Below are positions 1-14,400 of a DNA stretch of 64,000 nucleotides, in pieces (positions within the stretch are counted from its first letter, which is position 1; each line of letters opens with the position of its first letter). This DNA comes from Rotaria macrura (taxonomy: Eukaryota > Rotifera > Eurotatoria > Philodinida > Philodinidae). The stretch is from positions 32,620-96,619 of the forward strand of contig OENT01000574.1 in assembly GCA_900239685.1 (NCBI GenBank). The letters are read 5' to 3'. A program made the translations under genes and the position numbers. The notes under the pieces were generated by a model, which ran no database searches, was not told the origin of the DNA, and worked only from the letters and a program-made list of their open reading frames with translations.

Positions 1-2205
1 TCATACGACGATATTAAGTTATTCATTAATCTTCGAAAATTTTTCTGAAAACAGAAATGCATTTTTGTAAGAAAAAATTGATCTCGTAGTATGTTAATTC
101 TATGGTGTTAAGAAGAAGTGGGAAGCATTTTTCTCTCTTCTAGTTCTTGTCAAGTTCATCATATTTTTTATTGACATCAAATCGATGTCGTAAAAGCAAG
201 AGCGATAGATATAGGCAGAGAAATTGGAGACAAGAATAAATTAGAAGAAAAATATCTTGTATCTCTACTCATATAGAAAAATCGAATCATCACTAAACAG
301 ACAAAATAAGAACGATCTATCTTTATTTTTCTTTATGCTTCGTTAGTGTACTCTATCTCACTTACTACTAATAGAATCTACAGGCAAATCGGAAACATTT
401 CTTTTTTTGTTTCTCTCTACTTCTATTAGTTGTTTTTGTTAGAATTTGTAAGTCTATTCTGCTATGGTTTCATATCTAACAATATCATTACAATCATTCT
501 ATTTTCTACTCTTCTCGAATCTTGATTGACCACGGAGATGAAAGTTATTGTCTTACGTACTTTATGTGCTCACTCTTCTTTTGTTCCTTTGATTTTAAAT
601 ATAACATATAAACACGATCGAGCCTTTTACTGCTATTACGTTCACTTACAAAAGATGAATCCTGGATTCATAGAGCATGTTAGACACAAAGATACGAATT
701 GATAAATCGGCATTTTAATATATTTAACGCAACATCGTTTCATTTTTTTTTCTGTTTGATCAAAAATTAATAATGTAAATCAACGTTCGCCAATTTAATT
801 AGTCTTCGTTCAGAAAAAAAAAGAAGAAAGCAAATAAAAAAAATCTAAAATCATTTCACTTATTCTCATTACATCAATTCTCGAATAGTAGAAAAAATAA
901 GCAAGACTTGTCATCTCGATTTTCTTTTTGCCAAAGAAAAAAAAGCATGAATTCTCATCACATCAAATGTCTACAAATATAGTCAATAATTTTCTTTTGA
1001 TGCATCATTGAAAATAGCAGACATGAACGTTTGCTATTTTATAACTTATCGTAATTGTGTTCAAATAGGAAAGAGCGCAACGACAAATCAATGAAAAACT
1101 AATAAGGATACATAGGAAAACATTAAAGAAGAACGGAATTCAGTTATGAGATGTCACGTATTGATTCCTATTGATGAATAGATGCTATGGAAAAAAAATA
1201 CATTCATCAATGGCGTCGATGCCTACACCTCAATGATGAATTAATATTAATTGATTTTTGACTAATTCACTATTAACTATTTATAAATGTATATACCCCC
1301 CCCCGGCTTTCAAATAGTATTACACTGATTTCATGCGAATGTAATCGGTGTTAGTAAGATAAGATCAGTGATCTTTTTCAGAATATTCTTTGATTAACAA
1401 TCTAAAGCTTAAACAATTAATTTCTAACCGACAAAGATTAAATATCATGCTATGGATGCAATCACAGAAAACAAAATGTCAACACATTCAATTAGAGTTG
1501 AACTTGAATTGAAACAAGGTATTGTAGACTTAACCAGAAGCTGTGTTTTAGTTCTCTCTAGTGAATCTCGACATCATTCCGTTGAATTTCTAGAATAAAA
1601 ATGATCCATCGGATTCATTTCAATGTTAAATCGATATGTATGTATATGAATGCTTAGGTGCTCATCGTCTTATGGAAACCGATAATGTATGTCCGATTCT
1701 GTGTAACTATCTTACATTAAACTTTGATGATCTCTTTTATGTTGAAATACTAACATGTGATCAGCTAGGTCTTTTCTTTTTGAACTAGACGAAACATGTT
1801 TCATGTCTCTTGGTAATAAAAATAAGATTCCTCTTGATTAATGTTTATTTCTGAATCCATCGATTGATGTTGTCAACATCCATATTCTGAATATTAATGT
1901 AGGCTAGGGTATTTTTTCTGTTCTATCAATAAGTCTCATTTGATCTGTTGTTAGCCGCTAGCTATGTACTACTCGATGAAATTTCTAACTGTAGTGGATA
2001 TGACAACTACTCAAATTATGATATGATGAAATGAAATGTCATGGTTACTGTTAGTTGATACTTATTAAATTGCTCATTTTTATTTATTTGTGCGAACGTC
2101 ACATAGAAAAGTCATGTGATTATCGTGATTGAATCAAGATTTTTCGCTTGAAATCATTACATGATGATTTTTAGAATGTTTACAGAAAAGATTGTTGTAA
2201 AATGA

Positions 2206-2255
2206 TCTCGATGAACTAAGTGAATGCATTCAGTAGAATGTAGAGTTCATCGAGA
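2206..2255. repeat. Inverted repeat with nested palindrome
   Basis: 12-bp arms TCTCGATGAACT and AGTTCATCGAGA are exact reverse complements 26 nt apart. The loop itself holds the palindrome TGAATGCATTCA. It is intergenic and of unknown function. Confidence 0.8.
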
Positions 2256-5200
2256 AATAAAATAAAATCATCATCTCAAACAAAGTTTTCTATTCTTTCA
2301 TTGATCATATCGATTATCGAAAGCGAACTAATTTTCTCATGAGTGATTTTGTCGAAATTATGACTTCCTATGCATAATTTACATTTCAATAGTATACATT
2401 CTTTCCAGAGTCTTAGTATTCACTGCTCATTCAACAGATTTTCTTCCATCTTCAATACTTCTGATTTGACATATATTTATTTATATAAAACGACAGATCA
2501 TTCTTTCCGCTATGGAATGGCATCCTGTAATTGGTTAAAGTAGTTTTCATTTCCTTTTTCTGCTCCCATTGTGTTATTATTTAAACGCGATTCTGGTCTA
2601 CTGTATAATATGTCAAAATTTTCTGTCACATATTACTATCAAAGAATCGATCTACTTCTCGCTGCAAGTGACACATTAGCCTGGTTAAAGTTCTTAAAAC
2701 ATGTATTTACTGTATAGAATTCAATTTATAGTTAAGAAATTTCAGTCAAATAATGTATATTATCAAGTATCACTAATGGAGCATTCTGTGGACTATTTAG
2801 AAAATAATAAAAGTGCTTATTGTGGTTTGTTCACAATTTAGATCCAATAGTCAAATAGAACATAACAACAACGAGCTGCATCCATCATTGAAGATAATTA
2901 CATGACTCGGTGGCTTTGATGACGTTCGCAAAACCTTGGTTCTGGTCTCTTTCAGGAATAAGATAAATAATAATTTTAGTCGCCAGTCCTTTTTACTTGT
3001 CTACTCACCTGTAGTTTAAAATTTTCTCTGTTTACCAAGAAGCCTACTGGTATACTCACACAAAAAGATTGATATCGACACTAGATTTATCCTGTTTCCG
3101 ATTCGTACGATGTTCATAACTGCATCGTTGAAGTACCATGAAAGTTAATGGATCACTTTCTAGATATTCAGAGAAGCTATCGAATGTTATTAGATTCAAA
3201 GTGGATTGCTGCTTTCATATCACAACATCAAGGAAATTGTCCCAGAGGTACGCTAAATCACGATCGCCTATATATAAGTGAAGAATGAATGTCATCAATA
3301 TAGGAAAAAAAACAAAAAGAGAAAACATATCTTTTGTTATATTTCTAGATGCAAATCGATAGCAGAATGAAGAATCTAGCGTTTGAATGGTACTTCAAAT
3401 TAAAAGTGTTAAAAATCCTCATAAAACAATGCAAATGAATTACAAATACAGCTAACAACTACAGAATAGATTAGTTTAAAGTTTTAGCTATCAATGTGTT
3501 CCCACGATGAAGACTTATAAGTTATTTCGAGTGGCCATTTAGACAAAGTATAAAACTTAATTTCAAGAATGAGAACAATTTTCTCATTTAATAATTCTTC
3601 TTCATATATGCTGTTTTTCTCTGAGATTCATAAGCACTTAAGACAAAAACAACTCCGCATAAAAAAGTTTTCCCTATCAAGTGAAATTTCAAATCGTGTT
3701 CAGCTCTAATGAATTAATAAAAACAAGAAAGGTATGATTTTATACTGTACGAAATTATTTATAATTGAAAGCTTTTCACAATAGTTATCTGGATGCATTA
3801 AGAATACAACACTGTTAAATACATGAATGAGGAATAACCTATGCAAATTTTACGTAAGGGTTGTAGCATATCATACAGATGTCGATTGTATTCATTCATT
3901 TTTGAGTGAATAATAATAACAGACATTAGCTGATGATCTTCAAAGTGATCATTCTGTGACAGATATTACTTAAAGCAAATTTGCCGTGATTGAAGATGAT
4001 CTATTGAATGCTGATAGACCCATCAGTATTTCAGCTTGTCTACGTAACACGACAATGTACTGATCGAGCTAATTTGATTCTCTACAAAAGTAATGGCCGA
4101 TTTACCTTTTACTCTCATCCCTCTGGGTAACATAGAATTTCTAGTAGAATTTCAAACCTACGTACTCTACAGTTAATGGAAGATCTATTTTGATACAGCA
4201 ACTTGATTATTTCATAGAACGATATATATACGACAATGATCAATATATATGAAAATAAAATATTTCTAAGTACCTTAAGTGCCTTAAATTTGGTCAAGAA
4301 AAAAACAGTGTCACAACGTTACGTTTGTTACTAGTTCTTACTGATTCAAAGTCGATTCGATACTTTGAAAAATAGACTTCGTACGTATTCCATTTGAAGA
4401 AATACTTTCTCCAAAAAAACTTAGAATTTTACAAGCAAACCTGCTTAGAATAAAGGGGCCTCTTTTGTTACAGCATTAGCTCCCGAGATTTCAATAATAC
4501 TAGATCATTGTTATAACATGCATAGAGTATAATAAGTAGATTTATTATATCACTACTAGCTTAGACCGAGTTAACATACAAATTATCATAATAAATTCTT
4601 CAAGATTGCAATTAGAATTGGGTATAAGAAAAGATTTTCATAAGTAATATTGTGAAATCCCATGTGTGAGCTAGTTTCTTCTGTCTTAATGATCTTCAAA
4701 AGGAAAGGAAATATTAGTGATGGTTGATTGTCTACTCATGCGTGACTTTAACTGTTTCAGATCCGTAGCGGTTCTCTTATTTGAGCTATATTTTCGAAAC
4801 TTGTTCATTTGTTATTTGCTTAAGTCAAATACTAACTAACAAACTTAGTGAGAAATCTATCCATGAGGTTTAAAAGACTTTCAAGAGATGCATGGAGTTT
4901 TAGCATGAAACGTTGTATCGAATATCATGTCAGGTCCGTCCCAACATTTTCTATGAACTTAAAATAGTAAAATAATGTTTCTGTGGATAAATAGTTGAAA
5001 CTGACTGAACATTTTGATTAGTCCGTTAGATAATTGTTTTTATTATGTTTCTAAATGTTTTGTATTCGTTTAATTAAAATTCTTTATCATAACTTGAATG
5101 TTTCATGAGAGACTAACCTTGAATTAGATATCATTCAAAAATAAAAGATACATCTAAATGAAAACCAACACTGGATTACATCAGAATATCATATTCATAT

Positions 5201-5378
5201 AATTGAACCTTGGCCACCGTGTCCTCAGGTGCCATCTAGCGTGATCTATTGTAAGTTGCAGAACACCATCTATTTGATTTGATATGTTCATATCTAGTAG
5301 TATAGTCATCGCTTGAATATTCCGCTAACAAATAATCAAAAAAAGCTATGAAAATATTCTTGTTATTCATTCATTTGA

Positions 5379-5390
5379 TATTATTTTCAG
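5379..5390 (+). promoter_or_regulatory. Acceptor-like site upstream of RARS2 start
   Basis: A T-rich tract ending in TTTTCAG stops 22 nt before the chosen ATG. It could be the 3' end of a 5'-UTR intron or a spliced-leader trans-splice acceptor. The sequence alone does not decide between them. Confidence 0.45.
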
Positions 5391-5412
5391 AGATCTTCGA
5401 AGATACTTGCAT

Positions 5413-8400
5413 ATGAATTTATTACGCCAACAAGCTGTTGGGCAGGTATTTAAAAAAAAGAGAGAAACGAGATTTATCAGTATATATATATAATGTATTC
5501 GAACTCGCATAGATTAAAAACTTATTTCGATTGATACCTGAAATACGACGAGTTAATGATGACCAAACGAATTTCGATGAAAAACTCTATGCATTAACGC
5601 GTGTTGAATCAATTCGTCATAAAGAATCAGCTATGTAAGAATTTCATACAGTGAATAAAATATATCGAATCACTAGGTTCATCGGTTCATATGACTCTAT
5701 TACGCCTTGTATATATTTTAGGCCATTAGGTCGTTTTATAGTCTCCTTACCACAATGTCAAGCTGCTGCATTAATTGACGGTGATTTTGACTTTAATAAG
5801 AACACAAATATTCGAGCATTGGTAACGAAATGAATGAAATACATACATTAAAATTCTCTTGTTCTATTTTCTAAGCCAATGGAGCAAAGTGATCGAGACG
5901 CAATTCTAGATAAAGATGGTGGTTTAAGAATACCGGTCAATCTCTCGACATTTCTCAGTGTAATACAACATGATAATGAGATCTATTCTAGTTGATGTTT
6001 ATCAAATTTTTACATTACTTTAGACGGCTTTTAAAGATCTTGTCGAAGTATCACGCTCTTCATCCTATTACGATCGGAGACGATATCGATGGTATTTTGA
6101 TGATTGGAGAAAAAAACCAAAATGGACGGAAATAACTGATAAAACATCTAATGAAGGAGAAACTAGAAAAACTGTTGTTGAATTTAGGTAAAAAATAAAT
6201 CAAAAATTTAGAATGACTACTTGAAATCTCAATTTAGTTCACCGAATATTGCTAAACCTCTTCATACAGGACATTTACGTTCGACAATACTTGGTCAATT
6301 TATTGGAACTATGCATGAACGTTTTGGTCATTCTGTTTATCGTTTAAATTATCTCGGAGATTGGGGAACACAATATGGTATGAAATGAATTCTTCTCAAT
6401 GGTGTTCATCTTAAATAATGATTTCAGGTCGTTTGGCTGTTGGATATTCAAAATTTGGATCGGATGAAGAACTTCAAAAGAGTCCACTTTTGCATTTACT
6501 TGACGTAATTATCGAAAGGAAAGCAACATCATATCTATTGTTCAACGTGTTGATGTTATTTTTGTCAGGTTTATGTTCGTGCTAACAATGACGAGTCATT
6601 ACATGAAGGTGCCATGAAATATTTTGCTAAAATGGAAGCAGGTAAATGATAATAGACTCGATTCGTAGTTCAAATCTATTGACGGTTCGACAAACTAATC
6701 AGTTTAAACAAAATGAGCTTCGTTTCATATAGATCTCACGGCAAGAAGAGTTCTCGAATTGATCGATCCTTTTCCAATATAAACTATCTCCATAATACAA
6801 AACCGATTTAATTAAATAATAACTCAAGAACTGTTCGGATTGTTGTTTGCTATTCTTGCACGATATTCCCGAGAAACGTCTTTTTGAGATTTAAATTCTC
6901 AAATATTTACTGGAGACGTTGTATCAAGATCAGTCTTTACGAAAACGGACTTTCAAGCTAATGATTTACTGATATACTTTCGTGAACATTGTTATGAGAG
7001 TCTTTCGGCGATCAATTTATTAACACAAACCGTTAGAGATACAATTCTGATAAACAAAAATTTATCCATAGATACTATTGATCGATTTGAAAGTTTACAG
7101 AAAATCCTTCTATGTAATTTACGATCGCTTCAATTCTGTAGCGGACTTCATTTTCCATGTCTTGTTAATGGTACAATTCTACTTCGTTGGATTCCGAATA
7201 ATTTGAGGAAGATGTTTTCTTTAATAGAAGTATTCAGAAGTCTCTAATCACTGTCGAATATGATTTCTAGAGGTTGAATGACAAGTTGAAGAATGATTTT
7301 GAATCGGAATTCTAGTATCATTTGACTTGAGACCGTAACAGTTAAGTGTCTTGACATTCATGCACAACTGAAGAGTATCGATTGAATATGTTTTGTTTTT
7401 TCATTAAAATCAGAAAAATAAAGGTAAAGAATGACACAATGATCGATTTTCTTTTTGTTGTCAGTACACTACTTACACAGTAAATACATTTGAGTGAACA
7501 TCTCACAATAAGTATACATCAAAAGTAGTTCATGCTTGAAATATATATTACAATCATGGTGATGTTATTGACTAGATCTGAATATGTTCACGGTTCTCTA
7601 TTTACATTATATATGATTTCATTTATGAGTGTTTCTAATTAGTAAACAATCGTAATAAAACATCGACTATCAGCGAAAGTATACGAATTCAATTAGGAAC
7701 GCTTTACAAATAATAGTCTTCCATTCGGCTTTTAATTAATAGATCATTTCACTTCATCAACGCTGTCTCGAGCCGATACGAGTGAATGATACCCTCAGAA
7801 CGAATGTGTAGACATGATAGAATACTCTCAATTTGTATGATTGATTATCGGTCTTCATCTACGCTATGTATCTTCAATAAATGTCAACGATTATCGATGG
7901 TTATTAATATCCTGAATTCGTCATAATAGGTCTTATTCTAAATTTTTGAATGTCTACATTTTTTACCCGTAGATCTCACGTCATTGTAAAACCATAGAAC
8001 ACTAAAATATTTGACAAGATTATGTGTAAGTCTATCGAATTATTTTCTTAGAACATACTTTCTATTACACTATTCGTCGTATTCAAATATTTTTCTATAT
8101 CGATTGGTTTCTTTTTTTTTATTCTAATAAGAAAATTCGATTTTATCTACTTCAGGTGACGAAGAAGCATTAAGTTTATGGAAAAAATTTCGTCACATGT
8201 CAATTGATAATTTAAAAGAACTTTATCAAGTAAAACATATTTTCATTATCTTCTTTTGTTTTACTTGGTTTTTTTAGAAGTCGCTATGCTACTCGTTTTT
8301 TTTTCTATTCTGTAGTTATTTGGTATTCATTTTGATGAATACCAATCTGAATCACAATTTAGTAAACGATCAAAAGAAATGATTGATCAACTTTACCAAC

Positions 8401-11400
8401 TTGGTTATTGTAAAAAACGTTCCGATGGAGTTTTAGAGGCAATAATTCCTTCGAAATTTAATTCTTTATCACGAGATGCTTGTTTTGTTATACAAAAATC
8501 GGATGGAACTACACTATACATAACGAGGTTTGTTGGTAAAAAGCTATTTTGTTAAACGGATATCTTTAATTATACTATTGTTTAGAGATATTGCTGCACT
8601 AAAATCACGTTTAGAAACAATCCCAATTGAAAAAATCTTGTATGTTGTAAGTTGTTAAGAGTTAAAATGAATTCGAATGCGATAACTAATTATTGTTTGT
8701 ATTTATTTTTTGTTTGATTTTTCTTGCAAAAGGTAGATTCTAGTCAAACAGAACATTTTCGAAATTTACTAACAGCATCGAAAGCGTTGCACTTTGATCA
8801 AGTACAGAATTGGTATGTATATATTAAGAGTGTATTTTAAACGAATATGAAATCTATGTTGGCATCGTCTACTTTTTTTTGTTTAGGGATTTAGATGATT
8901 TGTTTGTTCCATTTGGTCGTATGATTAATTTTCAAACACGAAAAGGAAAATTTAATTTATTATCCGATGTATTTGAAGATGCAAAGGAACGTGCCAAAGA
9001 AGGACTTGATCGATTTTTAAGTAAAAATTTAAATGAAAACGTGCACATTTGCTAAGTCCGATTTAGAAAAACACGAGAGTAATCAGCTTGCAGTGCACTT
9101 TTATTCATGATACTTGTTGAAATCATGATTATTATCTTTTTGTCGGAAAATAATGGTTTTATATTGAAATTTGTGAAACATAGGAAATAGTAGAGAATGA
9201 AGATTTATAGGAAAGAATTAACTTAGACTGTATTCTATTATGCTGTGATAATCGTGTCATGACATCAACGGAGGCGAAGGATTTCCGAATCATTATCTCA
9301 TTGAATCTGATGATTACCTTATTTGGTGACTTGTTGTTCTCAGCAAGAAAGAAACTCGTGCATGAAGAAGTCGATTAGTATGTTGAAATGTATCTATTAT
9401 TAAAACAAGAAACTTCACAGGAGTGATGGTAACCCCAATGATGAAAAACAGTCCTTCGCAAGAATAGAATTTTTTTTACATTTCTCGAAATGTTTTGTCA
9501 GAGGTGAGCAGATATATCTCCTTCGAAACAATGCAGTCCAATCGGATTTCAATGATGCATAACTAAGCCAGTAACAACACGGATCAGGCTTCATTGACTT
9601 GATTCTGTGCAATAGAAATATAAACATTTCTGATCCATTCTTGGAATTCTCGAATCATTCGCGACTTGTTTATCAAATAAAAACTCTTGCTGAAATAAAT
9701 CATATTACATTTAGGAAAACTACAAATATTTATTCGTCTTTCTGTTTGGTAACAGTTGTACCTGAAATGAATCGTTCGAAGATATATATATATATATAAT
9801 AAACAATCCGTTTTGAATCATAGACAATCTACGAAATGAGTGATAGAGCGTAGGAAAATGAAACAGTCTGATCCTGTGAAACTAAACGGAACCTCTATAA
9901 TTGAAATGACAGAAATTTTACCATATGTGTTTTCATACAATAGAAACGAGAGAACCATATTATTTAAAGGACAAAACATAAAAGAACAATATATTATCAT
10001 ACTCCCAAATGCCGTATGATAAAGTAATGCGAGATCTTTTGCTTGATAAATAAGTCACAATCAAGGAGCAGACGAAGGAAAACAACATCTCTATATAAAT
10101 ATAGTATAGGATAGCGCTATAAGAGATCGATAATATCATTGCTTTTTTGGAGTCAGCTGCACACAGCTGGAATCCGATCGAACGTTCTTATTTTTCTGGT
10201 AACTGCCTACTGACATCTAAATAAACGATTTGGGAATCAGTATCTCAACATCAAGAGGGGGGTCGATTTCATTACGCAGAGAATCCCCTCCTGTGAAAAC
10301 TTCTGTTTTAATGATGCCGTATGTTCATTATTTTGATATATATCAATTTCAAGTTATACGAATCGACCTTTATTGCACAGTTTCTCATTTTAGACCATGA
10401 AACCACCTATGGATGAACATTTAGTTAAGTAACAGAATTATTTTTAAATCATTTATTTCTTACAGTTAGATTATTGGAGTATCAGAATACAATCAATACA
10501 CTGTATATGTAATGAAATGGCACTAATTACAATGATAAACAAAGTGAGAAACCGATCGACAAGAAGAAACAATCAGCACGCTTAATTATCTTGCGTTTAT
10601 TCCTGAAAGCAGTAGCATTTTTTGTACACAGTTTATGTATTTATTAGAATGAAACACTTCGTATACAAAAGAGATTCATGAATGTTGCCCGTTTATCATC
10701 ATTAGCAAGCAATAGACGCATCCTAAAACAAGTCTTACTTTATTTTATGCGTGGCTTAGTGATTTGCCTAGAATTGAGCAATACCGATGCCGAATTGATA
10801 TTGTATTGAGTTTTTTCAGTGAGTTCAATCTTTGATTTTTTATAGAACTGTTAACTTTCGAATTCGTCTATACTTATGGATGATATTTTGTAGAACTAGA
10901 GTAAAGATATCCATCTCTCGATTAAAATCAGTGTTTTCATTATCTCAATTCAACTACTAATTAGAATTAGTATTCAGAATTGAGATTTCGATTCGAAATA
11001 CATCTTTGTTTCATTTGAAAGATTATATAGACAAGAACGACGATAGCATAAGGTACAGATTTCTATACTCTATCGAAAACAAATAGTTTTGAAAAGACCA
11101 TGAAGTTCCTAAGGGCTAAATAATTAGTTCTGACAAGCCTTTCATGATGCATTAAGGCTTACAGGATGCACATGGTTGCAATTCAAGAGTAATTGATTAG
11201 TTGACCTCACGCTCCTCCGGGATCATTTCAATGCAAAGTTCTACGTCTTGAAATAGATAGGTTTCATTTAGAAAAGTCACGTGTGATTCAAGATAAGCTA
11301 ACATCTCACAATTCTCTCTGTTTATTTCAGTTCGAAAAGAAGGAATCGATCATGAAAAAGTATCTGAAGTTATTGGCAAAGCTTATTTGATTCTAAATGA

Positions 11401-14400
11401 TTTTTCACGTGCTCGACGAACTGATTATGTATTTTCGTGGCAAGAAATATCAGCAAAAGACGGTATAGCCTTCTTAATTCTATATTGTCACGCCCGGTTA
11501 TGCAGGTAGAGTATTTGTTTTTCTCTACTTTGAAAGAAAAAAATAATTCTTTTAAATGACAACATTTTTATAGTCTAGAAAAACAAGCCAATATGCCTAT
11601 TGATTGGTCAGCAAATATGACTTTATTAACTGATCGACAGGAACATGTACTCATACAACAATTGAGCACGTAAGGATATATATTTTTCATGAAAGAATAA
11701 AATCGAGACGAACTTTTAAACTTCAAAACTTGATGTTCAATTTCATTTCAAATGAGATGATACGAATATACTTGGATTTTTACCGTCAACATTGCAGAGA
11801 CTAGATTTACTTTAGGAAAATCCAACATTTCCACTCATATTTGTGCATACATTGAAAGAAGGAAAAAAAATAGATTTTAAACACAAGAATATGCCTGATT
11901 GTTCATTGATGATGAATAAAAAAGAAATGATCGATTATTAGAGACGACATTCTGTTCTATTATGCCTTCGATAATATCCAAGCTGAATATTTCATTGATG
12001 GTATTATCGAATGGGGAGCTATAGATCGATATTTTGATGGTCGCAAACTCAAGTTGTTTTTCACTAATGTTTTCCATTCCTTGAATACTAGAGTATAATG
12101 AAGGATGGTATCTTTAACAATATATTTGTTAGAACCAAACTAGAATTCAATAGAAATCTGTTTCCTATTATTCACGTGTCTAACAGTAGATACGTGATAG
12201 GTAAAATTTATTGCATTGATTCAAATGAGAATCATGCTAAAGAAAAAGAAAGTCGAACAATTGATTGATACATCAAATTTTGTCGAATCGATAACAAGAC
12301 AAAAGTCTTCAGCTGTGTAAAATAGCTTCTATTCTATCTAAGTAAACAAGATGAAACATATAGACAGCTGCAGGCCCTTGTTTTTGTGGAACTGAAACGA
12401 GTCCAAGATCCCTACTTTGCACTCAAACGATTATTTCTCTTCAATGTATTGATTACTGACAAATCATTAGTAAATATTTGATAAATTCAGTTGTATCCTA
12501 AAAGGTTGGAATCCGTGTCTTGAATGAATTTGAATATTTTTGTTTGCCGATCATATCGAACACATGTATAGATTGATTTAATCACAAAAACCTATTGAAC
12601 AATTATATCGATGGATACAAATCTATGAATATTACATTATCATGAAACGTGTTTGGTTGACTGATAGAAGAATCGTATTAATTAATTGAACGGTTATTGA
12701 CATAAAAAATATAGTCCAGTCAAGAAAATGAATCTTTTTTTAACAACCCATTGTTTACTTAGTTAATAGGTCGCGTAAGAAATCATAGTCTTAATCGATA
12801 TAAGAAAAAAAAAAGCTTAACAACATCTGGAGAGAATTCATTTGATAAATGATGTTTTTCTTAGAACAAGATTTCTCACATGAATAGTCGCATTTTTCTT
12901 ACTAGATTAATATTTCGATTATAAAATTAATCACAATATATTTATCTATTAAAGACAAAGATTTGTTTGATGTTATCATTTTTTTTCTCGATGAAGAAAA
13001 CACAAATTTTGTGCAATCATCTAATATTTCTATTCTAGTTTTCAAGATGCTCTATTCGATGCTTATCGTTCATATGAACCAATCAAAGTTACCAATTATC
13101 TTGTTCGTCTTGTGTAAGTTCTGTTCTTTCTTAATCGATCGATAAATCACACATGTATTGATATAGCCATTTAATGTGTATCATATGTGTTCTATCTTCA
13201 ACAGATAAAATTAATCATCGAAGAAGCCTAAATGCATCAGATTTTCCTTTTAATTGTGAATAATGAAAAAAAAGGAAGAATACAAAATTAGAGTAAAAGA
13301 AGAAAACAAACGAGAACACGATATGTTGTTTTTTTGTTTCTACAAAGATTTTCTACCGATAGATTCATTTTAAGAAGAAGAAAAAAAGAAGACCATAAGA
13401 AATGATAATTTGTTCATTTACTCTCGTTTTCGAATAAAAATATAGTGTGATGTATGCGTTGACATATTATCACCAATGGCTGGATTTCCACCACCACCAG
13501 TTGCGCCTAACATATGATAACCTAAACGAATCATTCTGCTAATAACATCCATGTAAACAGGTGGATGCTCATCTTTTTCGGCCGAATAATTTCCAAACCA
13601 AACAAATGAGGATTCAGCTGCATTCGGAAGTATTTCATAGACAAGTTCTTTCTCGGCAAATATACGATAATGTTTAGGATACGAGACAAGAACGATCAGT
13701 GAAACGACATCCATTCGACCACTAACTGAATCACTGGATGAAGCGGCAACTACCGTACCAGTAGGATCTGATGATGCCATGGATGATGAAGTAGACAACA
13801 AAAAATGATATGAGCGAGGAGTAGAGTGCAATGGGCGGACCAGCACAACTGCAACAGAAAGAAGAAGAGAAAAAACGACTATATTCTTATGATAATAATT
13901 AAGGAAATCGCAGCTTTTAGAGAAAAAGAAAAAAAAAAGGGACAGTTTAGGTAGCTTGTGTATCGTACAACAAGGTCTTTCTGTTCTCTATTCGTCTTTC
14001 TTTTCGCTTAAAAGCGACTGATTGACATGATGAATGACATTTTCTTTATCTGGCAATGTCTCGCTATGCTGTTGTCCGTCTGTTTTCCTGCCTACCGCAT
14101 CGGTTTATTGCTGTTAATGGGCGTTGTTGTTATTATTATTATTATTATTGTTGTGATCTCATCTTCTTTGCATTGCGCACGTTTTCGGTCCTTTCTCGTT
14201 GAAAAGACTTCATCGTATTCTTCTTCTTTTTCTTGTTCTAGTTCTTGTTCTTTTTCGCTTCCTAACTGGATAAGCTCTTTTCAAGACATAGTTAACCGTA
14301 CAAGAAAAACAGAAAAATATTATTAATAATGATAATCTTGATGACACTTTATTATAGAAGTTAAGCGTCGTTTGTCTTCTTTTATTTTGTTTTGCTATAT

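Larger units (their letters stand above)
1..5412. other. Intergenic stretch, no gene recognised
   Basis: AT-rich DNA with frequent stop codons in all frames and no exon chain I could assign. It holds a 12-bp-arm inverted repeat at 2206-2255 and a short C run near 1297. An acceptor-like TTTTCAG ends at 5390, just before the RARS2 start. The 60-codon minus-strand frame near 4115-4297 shows no family signature. Confidence 0.6.

Noticed and set aside
10140..10300. GC-richer patch with short inverted repeats (CAGCTG pair, GAGGGG/CCCCTC) in RARS2 intron 13
   Set aside because: Arms are only about 6 bp and no RNA-gene fold or conserved boxes could be traced.
11461..11505. GTATAG within RARS2 exon 14 as a possible donor
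   Set aside because: The reading frame continues through it with conserved synthetase sequence ([15 protein letters not shown]), and the real donor is GTAGAG at 11506.
14027..14326. 99-codon plus-strand frame in RARS2 intron 16
   Set aside because: It is dominated by simple repeats coding runs of Ile and Ser and has no domain or splice partners.
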